This document shows, piece by piece, positions 1 to 5,974 of a stretch of DNA of 5,974 bases. Each line of letters starts with the position of its first letter. Within the stretch, counting starts at the first letter, position 1. The translations under genes were made by a program, and so were the position numbers. This DNA comes from Calditrichaceae bacterium. GTDB taxonomy: Bacteria > Calditrichota > Calditrichia > Calditrichales > Calditrichaceae. The DNA lies in the NCBI GenBank assembly GCA_024763405.1, contig JANTFQ010000149.1:1-5974 (forward strand), given 5' to 3'. The notes under the pieces are model-generated. The model was not told the DNA's origin, did not search any database, and saw only the letters and a list, made by a program, of their open reading frames with translations.

Positions 1-1689
1 TTATTTGTCGCGAATGCCAATCATAATTCCACCTCGGCGGTGGATTTAATTCAGGGAAAAACGGTAGAGACCATCATCTCTTCTTTAAGTGGAGATGAAC
101 CATACGGCAGCACACCCAACGCGCTGGCTTTTAACCAGGATGAATCGGTTTTAATTATTGCCAATGCCGATAATAATAATTTAGCCCTGTTTGATATTTC
201 GGACAGAAACCAGAGCCGCAGTATGGGGTTTATTCCAACCGGCTGGTACCCGGATGCCGTAAAATTTTTGAAGAAAACCAATCGTATTTTAGTTGCCAAC
301 GGTAAAGGACTGGCCTCACAGCCGAATCCTAAAGGACCGACAATCGGTTATGAAACGGAAAATAAATACGGTCAGTATATCGGAGAGCTGTTTAAAGGAG
401 TCTTATCGAAAATTGATTTTCCAAATACTAAGACTCTGGCGGAGTACTCACGGCAGGTCTATCAAAATACCCCATATCTTTCGCGAAAGCCAGAATGGCA
501 GGGACTGCAGCATATTATTCCGGATGCGCATGGGGGAGTGGGCAGTACTAAAATTAAACATGTTTTTTATATCATTCGTGAAAATCGCACCTACGATCAG
601 GTCCTTGGAGATTTGCCGCAGGGAAATGGGGATTCATCTCTTTGCCTTTTTCCACGGAAAATTACACCCAATGCTCATGCCATAGCGGAACAATTTACGT
701 TATTCGATAATTTTTATGCCGATGCCGAAGTAAGCGCAGACGGCCATAACTGGTCGATGGCGGCTTATGCCAGTGATTATGTGGAAAAGACCTGGCCGGA
801 GCTGTACGGGGAGCGTGGCGGCTCTTATGACTATGAGGGGGGCACGCCCATTGCCGCACCGGCTTCGGGATATATTTGGGATGGTATTTTAGAAAAGGGA
901 CTTGGCTTCCGAAATTACGGTGAGTATGCCTGGCATGATAAAAATCATCCCGGCTTTTACCGGGCAAACGATGCCTATTTAAGGCCCTATACCAGCACAA
1001 CATTTCCCTGTTTTGATTTAAATATTACGGATGTACGCCGCTATGAAATTTGGAAAGAAGAGTTTGATAAATATGTGGCGGGCGATTCCTTACCGGAATT
1101 TATTTTAATGCGTCTCCCGAATGATCACAATGCCGGTACTAAGAAGGGAAGACCAACCGTTAAAGCAATGACAGCCGATAATGACTATGCTTTGGGACTC
1201 ATTGTGGAAGCCATATCAAAGAGCCCCTATTGGAAATCCAGCCTGATTTTAGTTATAGAGGATGATGCACAAAATGGCTCGGATCATGTGGATGCGCATC
1301 GTTCGGTTCTGCTAGCTGCCGGACCTTATGTGAAACACGGTTTCGTCGATCACACCCTGTATTCTTCGAGCAGTGTATTAAAAACAATTGAACTGGTGTT
1401 TGGTTTACAACCGATGACGCAATTTGATTTGTCGGCCACTCCACTTCTGCCTGCGATTTCGGATAAACCGGTTCAGAAAACATTTTCAGCGCTTATGCCT
1501 GGGGTGGACTTAAATGAATTAAACGACGGAACCGCTTATGGCGCCGCTCGTTGTGAAGAGATGAATCTGACCCGGGAAGACGCCATTCCGGATATCGAAT
1601 TTAATGAGATTACCTGGAAGGCGATGCGGGGAGTCGATTCGGAAATGCCGCCGCCGGTGCGCAGCGCGTTTGTTTTAATAAATGATTAA
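1..1689 (+). CDS. Phosphoesterase-family protein with YVTN-like beta-propeller tail (5'-partial)
   Basis: The reading frame is open from base 1 to the TAA at 1687-1689, so 562 residues are visible and the true start lies upstream; the GTG at 40 is just an internal valine. Residues 1 to about 105 contain propeller-blade repeats with recurring ANA/ANAD/ANG motifs (LFVANANH at 1, IIANADNN near 52, ILVANGKG near 96), as in YVTN/lactonase-like propellers. From about residue 185 the alkaline-phosphatase-superfamily 'phosphoesterase' domain begins (HVFYIIRENRTYDQ, with E194 and N195), followed by SADGHNW (D247, H249), NDHN (374-377) and a C-terminal EDD...DHVDAHR block (420-434). These Asp/Glu/His clusters fit a metal-dependent phosphate-ester hydrolase, although I assign individual ligands only by analogy. 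Such propeller-phosphoesterase proteins are normally exported; the signal peptide would be off the window. The substrate cannot be told from sequence. No convincing terminator follows the stop, only AT-rich weak palindromes. Confidence 0.88.
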   Translation, partial: LFVANANHNSTSAVDLIQGKTVETIISSLSGDEPYGSTPNALAFNQDESVLIIANADNNNLALFDISDRNQSRSMGFIPTGWYPDAVKFLKKTNRILVANGKGLASQPNPKGPTIGYETENKYGQYIGELFKGVLSKIDFPNTKTLAEYSRQVYQNTPYLSRKPEWQGLQHIIPDAHGGVGSTKIKHVFYIIRENRTYDQVLGDLPQGNGDSSLCLFPRKITPNAHAIAEQFTLFDNFYADAEVSADGHNWSMAAYASDYVEKTWPELYGERGGSYDYEGGTPIAAPASGYIWDGILEKGLGFRNYGEYAWHDKNHPGFYRANDAYLRPYTSTTFPCFDLNITDVRRYEIWKEEFDKYVAGDSLPEFILMRLPNDHNAGTKKGRPTVKAMTADNDYALGLIVEAISKSPYWKSSLILVIEDDAQNGSDHVDAHRSVLLAAGPYVKHGFVDHTLYSSSSVLKTIELVFGLQPMTQFDLSATPLLPAISDKPVQKTFSALMPGVDLNELNDGTAYGAARCEEMNLTREDAIPDIEFNEITWKAMRGVDSEMPPPVRSAFVLIND

Positions 1690-1816
1690 GGCGCATTGCT
1701 GTTCAAAATTAATTAAAATTGAAAAATCATTTTTGCTTTTATTGAAGTTAGATAAGACTTTGAACGGATTTGAATAACAGCCCCACAACAAATGAACTAA
1801 AATGGTTAAGCCAGAA

Positions 1817-1840
1817 TTCCACGAGATTTATCTCGTGGAA
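1817..1840. repeat. Perfect 10-bp hairpin of the REP-like cluster
   Basis: TTCCACGAGA at 1817-1826 and TCTCGTGGAA at 1831-1840 are exact reverse complements separated by TTTA. The shared core recurs at 1927-1944. There is no T-run after either arm, so it does not look like a standard intrinsic terminator, although it could stabilise the 3' end of the upstream transcript. Confidence 0.8.
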
Positions 1841-1862
1841 AGATAAAAAACCGCATTATCAA

Positions 1863-1874
1863 GGGCTTTAGCCC
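1863..1874. repeat. GGGC-TTTA-GCCC mini-hairpin of the REP-like cluster
   Basis: A 4-bp GC stem with a TTTA loop lies midway between the two CACGAGA hairpins. The inverted half copy at 1896-1905 (CTTAAGCCCC) supports its being part of one composite element and not a chance palindrome. Confidence 0.5.
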
Positions 1875-1926
1875 CATGTTCAAAATAATTCTGGACTTAA
1901 GCCCCTGATTTTGTTCAACTTTGAAC

Positions 1927-1944
1927 CACGAGATGAATCTCGTG
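1927..1944. repeat. Second CACGAGAT/ATCTCGTG hairpin of the REP-like cluster
   Basis: CACGAGAT at 1927-1934 and ATCTCGTG at 1937-1944 are exact reverse complements around GA. The stem core is identical to the hairpin at 1817-1840, about 105 bp away, so the two are copies of one repeat family. Confidence 0.75.
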
Positions 1945-2076
1945 ACAAGTCAAAATCTTTGTTTTGAAAAGATGTGATTAAGAATATTTAATAACAATCC
2001 TTTTATGGGCCTATGTTGTTTTATGTGGGTAAAAAAAATTAGTGTCAGAACTAATAGACGAGTAGTTAAAAAGACT

Positions 2077-2106
2077 GCCACGGATTTGCACCGATTAACA
2101 CGGATA
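2077..2106 (+). repeat. 30-bp dispersed repeat, copy 1
   Basis: The copy starts GCCACGGATT and ends AACACGGATA. It has the look of the widespread 'gccacGGATTtacacnGATTaacacGGAT' type of intergenic repeat, internally made of GGATT/GATT/GGAT words. It matches the reverse complement of copy 2 at about 20 of 29 positions, and copy 4 in reverse complement with small gaps (first nine bases identical). Confidence 0.65.
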
Positions 2107-2314
2107 CCTCATTAAAAAGCAAAAAGAGTATCGTAAGGAATATGTTATGAATATTGAAATGTACGGCATAAATCTTCTATTAACAGCTTGTTAAATAAAG
2201 TGAAATAAAGCCGGGTGAGTCAAAAAAGTAAATTCTCAACGTAACCTAATATCAATGGCAAACAAAAATAATGGCTTATATATAAACTTTTTTTAATAAA
2301 ATTTGTTCTTTTTT

Positions 2315-2344
2315 ATCAGTAGCAATCAGTGTATATCTGTGGTC
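2315..2344 (-). repeat. 30-bp dispersed repeat, copy 2 (inverted)
   Basis: Its reverse complement begins GACCACAGAT and ends CTACTGAT, a diverged form of copy 1 in the opposite orientation. Copies 1 and 2 therefore bracket a 208-bp AT-rich segment (2107-2314) as imperfect inverted repeats. Confidence 0.55.
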
Positions 2345-2431
2345 GATTGATCTTTTGAGCTTAGTTACCCACAAGGATCAACATGGAACCCCTTTTATTT
2401 TGTCAAAATGTTTAATTCAGATTAAAAAAAA

Positions 2432-2461
2432 GCCACCAATCCACAGTGAATAAACACAAAA
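2432..2461 (+). repeat. 30-bp dispersed repeat, copy 3
   Basis: The copy begins GCCACCAATC and ends AACACAAAA. Without gaps it matches the reverse complement of copy 4 at 22 of 30 positions, with only an 8-bp AT spacer between the two, so the pair could form a long imperfect hairpin. Confidence 0.5.
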
Positions 2462-2469
2462 TAAAATTT

Positions 2470-2499
2470 ATCCATGTTTAATCGCTGTGCATCCGTGGC
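2470..2499 (-). repeat. 30-bp dispersed repeat, copy 4 (inverted)
   Basis: The plus strand ends GCATCCGTGGC, so the reverse complement begins GCCACGGATGC, nearly identical to the start of copy 1. It closes the series of four copies in +,-,+,- order that fills the right half of the convergent spacer. Confidence 0.6.
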
Positions 2500-2539
2500 T
2501 AAAAAATAGAACAAAAAATGGTTATTGTTGGTATATTGA

Positions 2540-2572
2540 AATAAAAAGCCACTCCCTATAAAATATAGCGGC
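2540..2572 (-). terminator. Probable intrinsic terminator of hslU, overlapping its last codons
   Basis: On the minus strand GCCGCT (2572-2567) can pair with AGTGGC (2553-2548), a 6-bp stem with one G-U pair, and is followed at once by TTTTTATT (2547-2540). An inner CTATA/TATAG pairing is an alternative fold of the same segment. The upstream arm lies inside the codons for the SRYIL end of HslU. The T-run is real but broken by an A, and the loop is large, so confidence is moderate. Transcription from the plus strand would meet A-rich sequence here, so it acts on the minus strand only. Confidence 0.5.
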
Positions 2573-3917
2573 TCAAATCTTCATCCTCAACTACCGACGC
2601 CAGCGTCTCCTGTACCTTTTTCTTATCCACTTTTAAAGTTTTAACAGCGCTTTCCGGAACTTCAAATAAAATTTCTTCTAAAAGATTAGACATAATCGTA
2701 TGCAAACGCCGGGCGCCGATATTTTCGCTGCGCGTATTAACCATGGCCGCGGTACGGGCAATTTCCGAAATAGCATCCTCCGTAAAATTGAGTTTTACAC
2801 CCTCTGTGGCGAGCATTGCTTTGTACTGAACAATTAGCGCATTTTTTGGCTCCGTGAGAATCTGTACAAAATCCTGTTCCGAAAGGCTGTTCAGTTCTAC
2901 CCGGATCGGAAAACGTCCCTGAAGTTCGGGAATTAAATCGGACGGCTTACTGACGTGAAAAGCGCCGGAGGCCACAAATAGGATATGATCGGTTTTAACC
3001 ATGCCATATTTGGTTACTACGGAAGTGCCTTCCACCACGGGCAGCAGATCGCGCTGCACCCCTTCGCGGGAAACATCGGGGCCGTGTTTGCTGGAAGCGC
3101 CGGCAATTTTATCGATTTCATCTAAAAAGACGATTCCCGAATTCTGCGCGCGGGCCACGGCTGTGCGGATAACTTCTTCCATATCGATGAGTTTCTGCGC
3201 TTCCTGCTGCGTAAATATTTTTAAAGCTTCGGCGACCGTGGTTTTGCGTTTTTTTATTTTTTTTGGCATCATTCCGCCAAACATCTCCTGAATGTTCAGG
3301 CCCATTTCTTCGATACCCATTGGGGAGAATATCTGCATCATTGGGGTATTGTCGGCCGGAACGTCGATCTCAACAGGGCGATCGTTTAATTTCCCTTCGA
3401 GGAGCTGAGCGCGTAATTTTTCGCGGGTACGCTGATGGCTTAATTCCAGTGAATCTCCTTCCCCCATTTCACCTACCGGTTTCGGCTTTGCGGTAATGGG
3501 CGGGAGTAGTGTGTCAAGCATGCGTTCGATGGCATGATCGTGCGCTTTGCCTTCCACAGCGATGGTTTTTTCTTCCCGCACCATCTGTACGCTTATTTCC
3601 AATAGATCCCGAATAATGGATTCCACATCACGGCCCACATAGCCCACTTCGGTAAATTTTGAGGCTTCCACTTTAACAAAAGGGGCGTTGGAAAGTTTTG
3701 CCAGGCGGCGTGAAATTTCTGTTTTACCGACTCCGGTGGGGCCGATTAGAATAATATTATTGGGAATTATTTCTTCCCGTAAATCCTCTTCCACCTGTTG
3801 GCGGCGCCAGCGGTTACGCAGGGCAATGGCCACCATTTTTTTAGCTTTATCCTGCCCAATGATGTATTTATCCAGTTCTGTAACGATTTGTCTTGGGGTT
3901 AACTGATCTATTTTCAT
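2556..3917 (-). CDS. hslU: HslU (ClpY), AAA+ ATPase/unfoldase subunit of the HslVU protease
   Basis: The 453-residue product is close to the usual HslU length (E. coli 443). HslU hexamers use ATP to unfold cytoplasmic substrates and thread them into the HslV peptidase. Visible motifs in order are [16 protein letters not shown] near the N-terminus, Walker A GPTGVGKT (59-66), the pore-loop GYVGRD (92-97), the I domain (about 110-245, the variable insertion that marks HslU against ClpX), Walker B with FLDEID (264-269), sensor 1 FVASGAF (314-320), an arginine-finger region ELQGRF (331-336) and sensor 2 GARR (401-404). The C-terminus DLSRYIL matches the family tail that docks into HslV to activate it. 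The ATG at 3917 is preceded by AAGGAG at ideal spacing. It lies downstream of hslV on the same strand but with a 266-bp gap, which is longer than usual. No key residue is missing. Confidence 0.98.
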   Translation of the reverse strand: MKIDQLTPRQIVTELDKYIIGQDKAKKMVAIALRNRWRRQQVEEDLREEIIPNNIILIGPTGVGKTEISRRLAKLSNAPFVKVEASKFTEVGYVGRDVESIIRDLLEISVQMVREEKTIAVEGKAHDHAIERMLDTLLPPITAKPKPVGEMGEGDSLELSHQRTREKLRAQLLEGKLNDRPVEIDVPADNTPMMQIFSPMGIEEMGLNIQEMFGGMMPKKIKKRKTTVAEALKIFTQQEAQKLIDMEEVIRTAVARAQNSGIVFLDEIDKIAGASSKHGPDVSREGVQRDLLPVVEGTSVVTKYGMVKTDHILFVASGAFHVSKPSDLIPELQGRFPIRVELNSLSEQDFVQILTEPKNALIVQYKAMLATEGVKLNFTEDAISEIARTAAMVNTRSENIGARRLHTIMSNLLEEILFEVPESAVKTLKVDKKKVQETLASVVEDEDLSRYIL

Positions 3918-4183
3918 TAAAACAACTCCTTAAACTTCTGGCGAAAATTTGATATGATTAGTTATTCATTTTGGCCGCAGGGCGTACCGGTATTTTTCCA
4001 TATCTCCTTAAAAAAATTCCAACCTTTAGCAGAGGCAAAGCAACAAATGGACCTTGGACATTCTCTGCTGCTGATTGATAATTCTGTAACCGGTCTTTTT
4101 ATATCCAATACTTAATGGAGCATTTTTAATTTAAACGTTTGCGGCTCTAGTTTACTTTGCGTTTAAAAATTAGATAATGGAAT
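3918..4183. other. 266-bp hslV-hslU spacer with no clear gene
   Basis: Apart from the hslU ribosome binding site I see no protein gene here. Small palindromes are present: TTTAAACG/CGTTTAAA (4130-4137 and 4160-4167, 22-nt loop) directly after the hslV stop, and AGCAGAG/CTCTGCT (4028-4034 and 4063-4069, 28-nt loop). Neither is followed by a T-run on the minus strand, so I do not call a terminator. ACCGGT followed by a T-rich stretch occurs twice on the plus strand (near 3986 and 4089). An 11-codon minus-strand ORF (4001-3966) has AAGGAG only two bases upstream, too close for normal initiation. I could not define a promoter for hslU in the spacer. Confidence 0.6.
3926..3931 (-). promoter_or_regulatory. 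Ribosome binding site of hslU
   Basis: The minus strand reads AAGGAG eight bases before the ATG at 3917. This strong Shine-Dalgarno sequence fixes the hslU start and shows that hslU can be translated independently of hslV despite the long gap. Confidence 0.85.
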
Positions 4184-4726
4184 TTATAGTACATCCACAT
4201 TAATATTGGTGTTGGTATAAATACAAATACCGGCTGCAATTTCCAGGGCTTCGCGGGCGATGTGTTCGGCGTCCAAATCGGAATATTTCACCAGGCTGCG
4301 GGCCGCGGCCAGGGCATAAGAACCACCGGAACCAACTGCTGCAATATCGTCATCCGGCTCAATGATATCACCGGTGCCGGAAATGATAAAGGTATTTTTT
4401 TTGTCCAGAACCACCAGCAGGGCCTCTAGACGACGCAGATATTTGTCGGAGCGCCAGTCTTTCGCCAGTTCAACTGCCGAACGGGCTAAATTGCCGGAAT
4501 AACGTTCCAACTTTTCTTCGAACCGTTCAAACAGGGTAAAGGCGTCAGCGGCGGCGCCGGCGAATCCGGCCAGAATAGTGTCGTTATAAAGGCGGCGGAT
4601 TTTAAGGGCCGAGTGCTTCATTACCGTGTTGCCGAGGGTAACCTGCCCGTCTCCGGCCAGGGCCGCTTTGCCTTTGTGCCGGATTCCGAGAATGGTTGTG
4701 GCATATATTTTATTTTGGTCGTGCAT
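4184..4726 (-). CDS. hslV: HslV (ClpQ), threonine peptidase subunit of the HslVU protease
   Basis: The 180-residue product is the proteasome-beta-like N-terminal-threonine peptidase that forms two stacked hexameric rings and degrades polypeptides delivered by HslU in the cytoplasm. The catalytic threonine is T10 in [13 protein letters not shown], so a nine-residue propeptide (MHDQNKIYA) should be removed autocatalytically, whereas E. coli HslV loses only its Met. In mature numbering the active-site partners are present: T1, D17 (in AGDGQVTLG) and K33 (in LKIRRLYND), as well as the GSGG loop with S124. The block [29 protein letters not shown] is a family hallmark, and the C-terminal half keeps AKDWRSD, LEALL and ICIYTN. 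The ATG at 4726 has AAGGA six bases upstream. It precedes hslU on the same strand and follows rpoN after a 231-bp repeat-bearing gap. Confidence 0.98.
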   Translation of the reverse strand: MHDQNKIYATTILGIRHKGKAALAGDGQVTLGNTVMKHSALKIRRLYNDTILAGFAGAAADAFTLFERFEEKLERYSGNLARSAVELAKDWRSDKYLRRLEALLVVLDKKNTFIISGTGDIIEPDDDIAAVGSGGSYALAAARSLVKYSDLDAEHIAREALEIAAGICIYTNTNINVDVL

Positions 4727-4732
4727 TGTGTG

Positions 4733-4737
4733 TCCTT
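4733..4737 (-). promoter_or_regulatory. Ribosome binding site of hslV
   Basis: The minus strand reads AAGGA, preceded by an A-run, with six bases between it and the ATG at 4726. It supports this start, which keeps the nine-residue propeptide before the catalytic threonine. Confidence 0.65.
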
Positions 4738-4760
4738 TTTTTTATTTTGTATGGTTTGTG

Positions 4761-4945
4761 CCTTCGACCCCGATAATTCGGGATTTCGTAAACTCAACAA
4801 GCTCAGGCACCGTCCTTCGACCCCCCCCCAAAAAAAAAGGGGGTAAACTAAGCTCAGGCACCGTCCTTCGACCCCGATAATTCGGGATTTCGTAAACTCA
4901 ACAGGCTCAGGCACCGTCCTTCGATTCCGATAGTGGTGATTTCGT
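4761..4945. repeat. Tandem array of a 53-bp palindromic repeat (3 copies plus a decayed fourth)
   Basis: Each unit begins CCTTCGACCC and ends GCTCAGGCACCGT. Units are 4761-4813 (53 bp), 4814-4864 (51 bp, altered centre), 4865-4917 (53 bp) and a decayed remnant 4918-4945. Units 1 and 3 differ at one base (A at 4800, G at 4904). Each normal unit contains a perfect CCCGA-TAAT-TCGGG hairpin (4769-4782 and 4873-4886). The CCTTCGAC...GCTCAGGCACCGT words resemble a widespread family of intergenic repeats built from 'CCTTCGACAGGCTCAGG'. The array fills most of the rpoN-hslV spacer, so it would lie in the 3' part of an rpoN transcript and/or the leader of hslV. No T-run follows the hairpins, so they are not standard intrinsic terminators. 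Confidence 0.85.
4821..4843. repeat. C9-A9-G5 homopolymer hairpin inside repeat unit 2
   Basis: Nine C, nine A and five G follow one another on the plus strand. CCCCC (4825-4829) can pair with GGGGG (4839-4843) across the A9 loop. It sits exactly where units 1 and 3 have CCCGA-TAAT-TCGGG plus a few flanking bases. Three adjoining homopolymers are prone to replication slippage and to sequencing or assembly error, so the exact lengths should be treated with caution. Confidence 0.75.
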
Positions 4946-4957
4946 GTTGCTAAATAT

Positions 4958-5974
4958 TTATATTCCGCGGCGCAAACGTGCTACCGGAATCTGAAGCTGT
5001 TCGCGATATTTTGCCACGGTACGCCGGGCTATGGGAAATCCTTCGGCCTTTAAAAGAAGCGAAAGCTTTTCATCACTGTACGGTTTTTTATGATTTTCTT
5101 TTTCAATAATTTCCCTGATTTTATTTTTAACAATCCGTGTGGAAATTTCTTCACCCTCGTCATTTTCGATGCGTTCATTAAAGAAATATTTCAATTCAAA
5201 GACACCGTAATCGGTTTGTACATATTTGCCGTTGGCCACACGGCTTACCGTGGAAATATCCATGCTGATAATATCGGCGATTTCGCGCATAATTAAGGGC
5301 TTTATATATTCCGGTCCTTTTTCAAAAAAGGGACGCTGCATTTCAATGATGGCTTCCATCACTTTTAGCATGGTCATTTTACGTTGATAAATAGACGTGA
5401 TGAACCAGCGGGCTGATTCCACTTTCTTGCGGATATACTGCCGGGTTTCCTTATCGGTCCCTTTTTTATCCATCAGCATACGTTTGTAAGTATTGGAAAT
5501 TCGCAGAGGGGGTATGTTCCAGTCGTTTAGGTTGATTACAAATTTATCGTCTATTTTTTCCACAATAAAATCGGGAATAATATAATTACTACGGGATTCG
5601 AACACACCTTCGCCCGGCTTGGGATTAAGCTGCAGAATATGGTTAATACTTTCCTGCAGTTGTTCCGGGGTTATCTGCAATTCACTGATTACTTTATCGT
5701 AACGCTTGTTGATGAAATCTTCAAAATAGTCTTTTAAAATGGAATAGGCGAGGGAATCCGTTTCTTCCCGCTCTTCAAGTTGCACCAACAGGCATTCCCG
5801 CAGGTCGCGGCTGCCTACGGCGGTGGGGTCGAGGCGCTGAATATTTTTAAGAACCTTCTCCACCGCTTCGAAAGTTAGGCCATAGTCCTCGGCGATATCG
5901 TTTAAATTCAGGCTGGCATCCAGATACCCGTCATCGCGGATATTCCAAATTAAATATTCGCCAATGGCAAATTC
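4958..5974 (-). CDS. rpoN: RNA polymerase sigma-54 factor RpoN (N-terminus off window)
   Basis: The frame is open from the right edge of the window to the TAA at 4960-4958, giving 338 residues; the GTG at 5863 is only an internal valine, because the frame upstream reads EFAIGEYLIWNIRDDGYLD, a typical sigma-54 core-binding-domain segment. Sigma-54 directs RNA polymerase to -24/-12 promoters and needs an AAA+ activator to open them. Seen here are the core-binding region (LDPTAVGSRDLRECLLVQL, then LNPKPGE), the helix-turn-helix region IMREIADIISMDISTVSRV followed by NGKYVQTDYGVFELKYFF (about residues 227-264 of the fragment), and the RpoN box ARRTVAKYR (316-324) that reads the -24 element. The protein ends shortly after the box. 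Full-length sigma-54 is usually 450-500 residues, so roughly the N-terminal quarter to third, including the activator-interacting region, is missing from view. It points towards hslV but is separated from it by a repeat array. Confidence 0.97.
   Translation of the reverse strand, partial: EFAIGEYLIWNIRDDGYLDASLNLNDIAEDYGLTFEAVEKVLKNIQRLDPTAVGSRDLRECLLVQLEEREETDSLAYSILKDYFEDFINKRYDKVISELQITPEQLQESINHILQLNPKPGEGVFESRSNYIIPDFIVEKIDDKFVINLNDWNIPPLRISNTYKRMLMDKKGTDKETRQYIRKKVESARWFITSIYQRKMTMLKVMEAIIEMQRPFFEKGPEYIKPLIMREIADIISMDISTVSRVANGKYVQTDYGVFELKYFFNERIENDEGEEISTRIVKNKIREIIEKENHKKPYSDEKLSLLLKAEGFPIARRTVAKYREQLQIPVARLRRGI

Larger units (their letters stand above)
1806..1945. repeat. REP/BIME-like cluster of palindromes
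   Basis: Two hairpins with the same CACGAGA/TCTCGTG stem bracket this block. The first (1817-1840) has a perfect 10-bp stem and a TTTA loop; the second (1927-1944) has a perfect 7-8-bp stem with GA at its tip. Between them lie a GGGC-TTTA-GCCC hairpin (1863-1874) and an inverted half copy of the same motif, CTTAAGCCCC (1896-1905). In addition CCAGAATT at 1811-1818 is matched by AATTCTGG at 1887-1894, and the pairing continues outwards as TTAAG/CTTAA with a one-base bulge. Nested palindromes of this kind resemble REP/BIME elements mobilised in trans by REP-associated tyrosine transposases (RAYT); that link is an inference, as no transposase gene is present here. Confidence 0.65.
1690..2555. 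other. Convergent intergenic spacer, repeat-rich, no credible gene
   Basis: This 866-bp stretch lies between the 3' ends of the phosphoesterase gene and hslU. It is clearly more AT-rich than the flanking genes and stop codons break all frames. It contains the REP-like palindrome cluster (1806-1945), four copies of a 30-bp dispersed repeat (2077-2499) and, at its right edge, the hslU terminator. The pieces 1690-1800, 1946-2076 and 2107-2314 show only AT-rich sequence with small weak palindromes, for example a 6-bp TCAAAA/TTTTGA hairpin at 1950-1967. No tRNA-like or rRNA-like sequence was recognised. A convergent 3'-3' spacer is the typical place for such elements to accumulate without disturbing promoters. 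Confidence 0.8.

Noticed and set aside
695..1003. Minus-strand ORFs inside the phosphoesterase and plus-strand ORFs inside hslU and rpoN
   Set aside because: They are antisense shadows of genes with strong family motifs; none has a ribosome site or recognisable domain.
1698..1740. Possible terminator just after the phosphoesterase gene
   Set aside because: The only pairings (TTCAA/TTGAA and AAAAA/TTTTT) are short and purely A-T, without a GC stem.
2147..2194. 15-codon ORF after TAAGGA ending in LLLTAC, faintly like a lipobox
   Set aside because: Too short, with nothing after the cysteine; it lies in repeat-rich AT sequence and is best explained by chance.
3954..4115. Plus-strand 53-residue ORF (MISYSFWPQG...) in the hslV-hslU spacer
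   Set aside because: No ribosome binding site, no recognised family, and it runs antisense towards hslV; 53 codons can occur by chance in such a spacer.
4770..4810. Promoter-like TTGTTG ... AATTAT spacing within the repeat units on the minus strand
   Set aside because: Only about half of the -35 bases match and the -10 candidate lies within the palindrome arm; the same match recurs simply because the unit is repeated.
4621..4914. Minus-strand 97-residue ORF and two plus-strand ORFs (4613-4846, 4626-4880) over hslV and the repeat array
   Set aside because: They are translations of the 53-bp tandem repeats joined to shadows of the hslV 5' end; the duplicated peptide VEGRCLSL is only the repeat read in frame.
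4761..4945. Possible CRISPR array
   Set aside because: The units are directly adjacent with no unique spacers, and the repeated block is 53 bp with an internal hairpin; this is a simple tandem repeat.

Overview
This 5974-bp window is ordinary-looking bacterial chromosome with four protein-coding genes and three unusually repeat-rich spacers. I see no CRISPR array, RNA gene, intact insertion sequence, phage module or undescribed multi-gene system. The genes point to a Gram-negative-type bacterium with sigma-54 and HslVU. Moderate GC in the genes, AT-rich spacers, a short HslV propeptide and palindromic repeat styles common in the Bacteroidota/Ignavibacteriota/Calditrichota (FCB) area make that area my best guess, but this is inference and not a firm placement.

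Layout. Positions 1-1689 (+) hold the 3' part of a gene for a secreted-type phosphoesterase: a YVTN-like beta-propeller tail followed by an alkaline-phosphatase-superfamily domain; its start lies off the left edge. Positions 1690-2555 form an 867-bp convergent spacer without a credible gene. It carries a REP-like cluster of palindromes (about 1806-1945) and, further right, four 30-bp copies of a second repeat family in alternating orientation (2077-2499). The rest of the window is read on the minus strand: rpoN (sigma-54, start off the right edge), then hslV (protease subunit), then hslU (ATPase/unfoldase subunit), ending in a probable intrinsic terminator near 2540-2572.

The spacers on the minus strand are also odd. 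Between rpoN and hslV lies a tandem array of a 53-bp unit (3 full copies plus a decayed fourth). Its second copy has lost the central hairpin sequence and carries a C9-A9-G5 tract that would still fold. Between hslV and hslU, which usually sit close together, there is a 266-bp gap with no clear gene.

How the genes work together. HslV forms the double-hexamer peptidase and HslU the hexameric AAA+ unfoldase of one ATP-dependent cytoplasmic protease; both have all the key residues I can check. Sigma-54 is a separate transcription function whose proximity need not mean a shared role, because the repeat array separates it from hslV. The phosphoesterase is transcribed towards the others and is probably unrelated to them.
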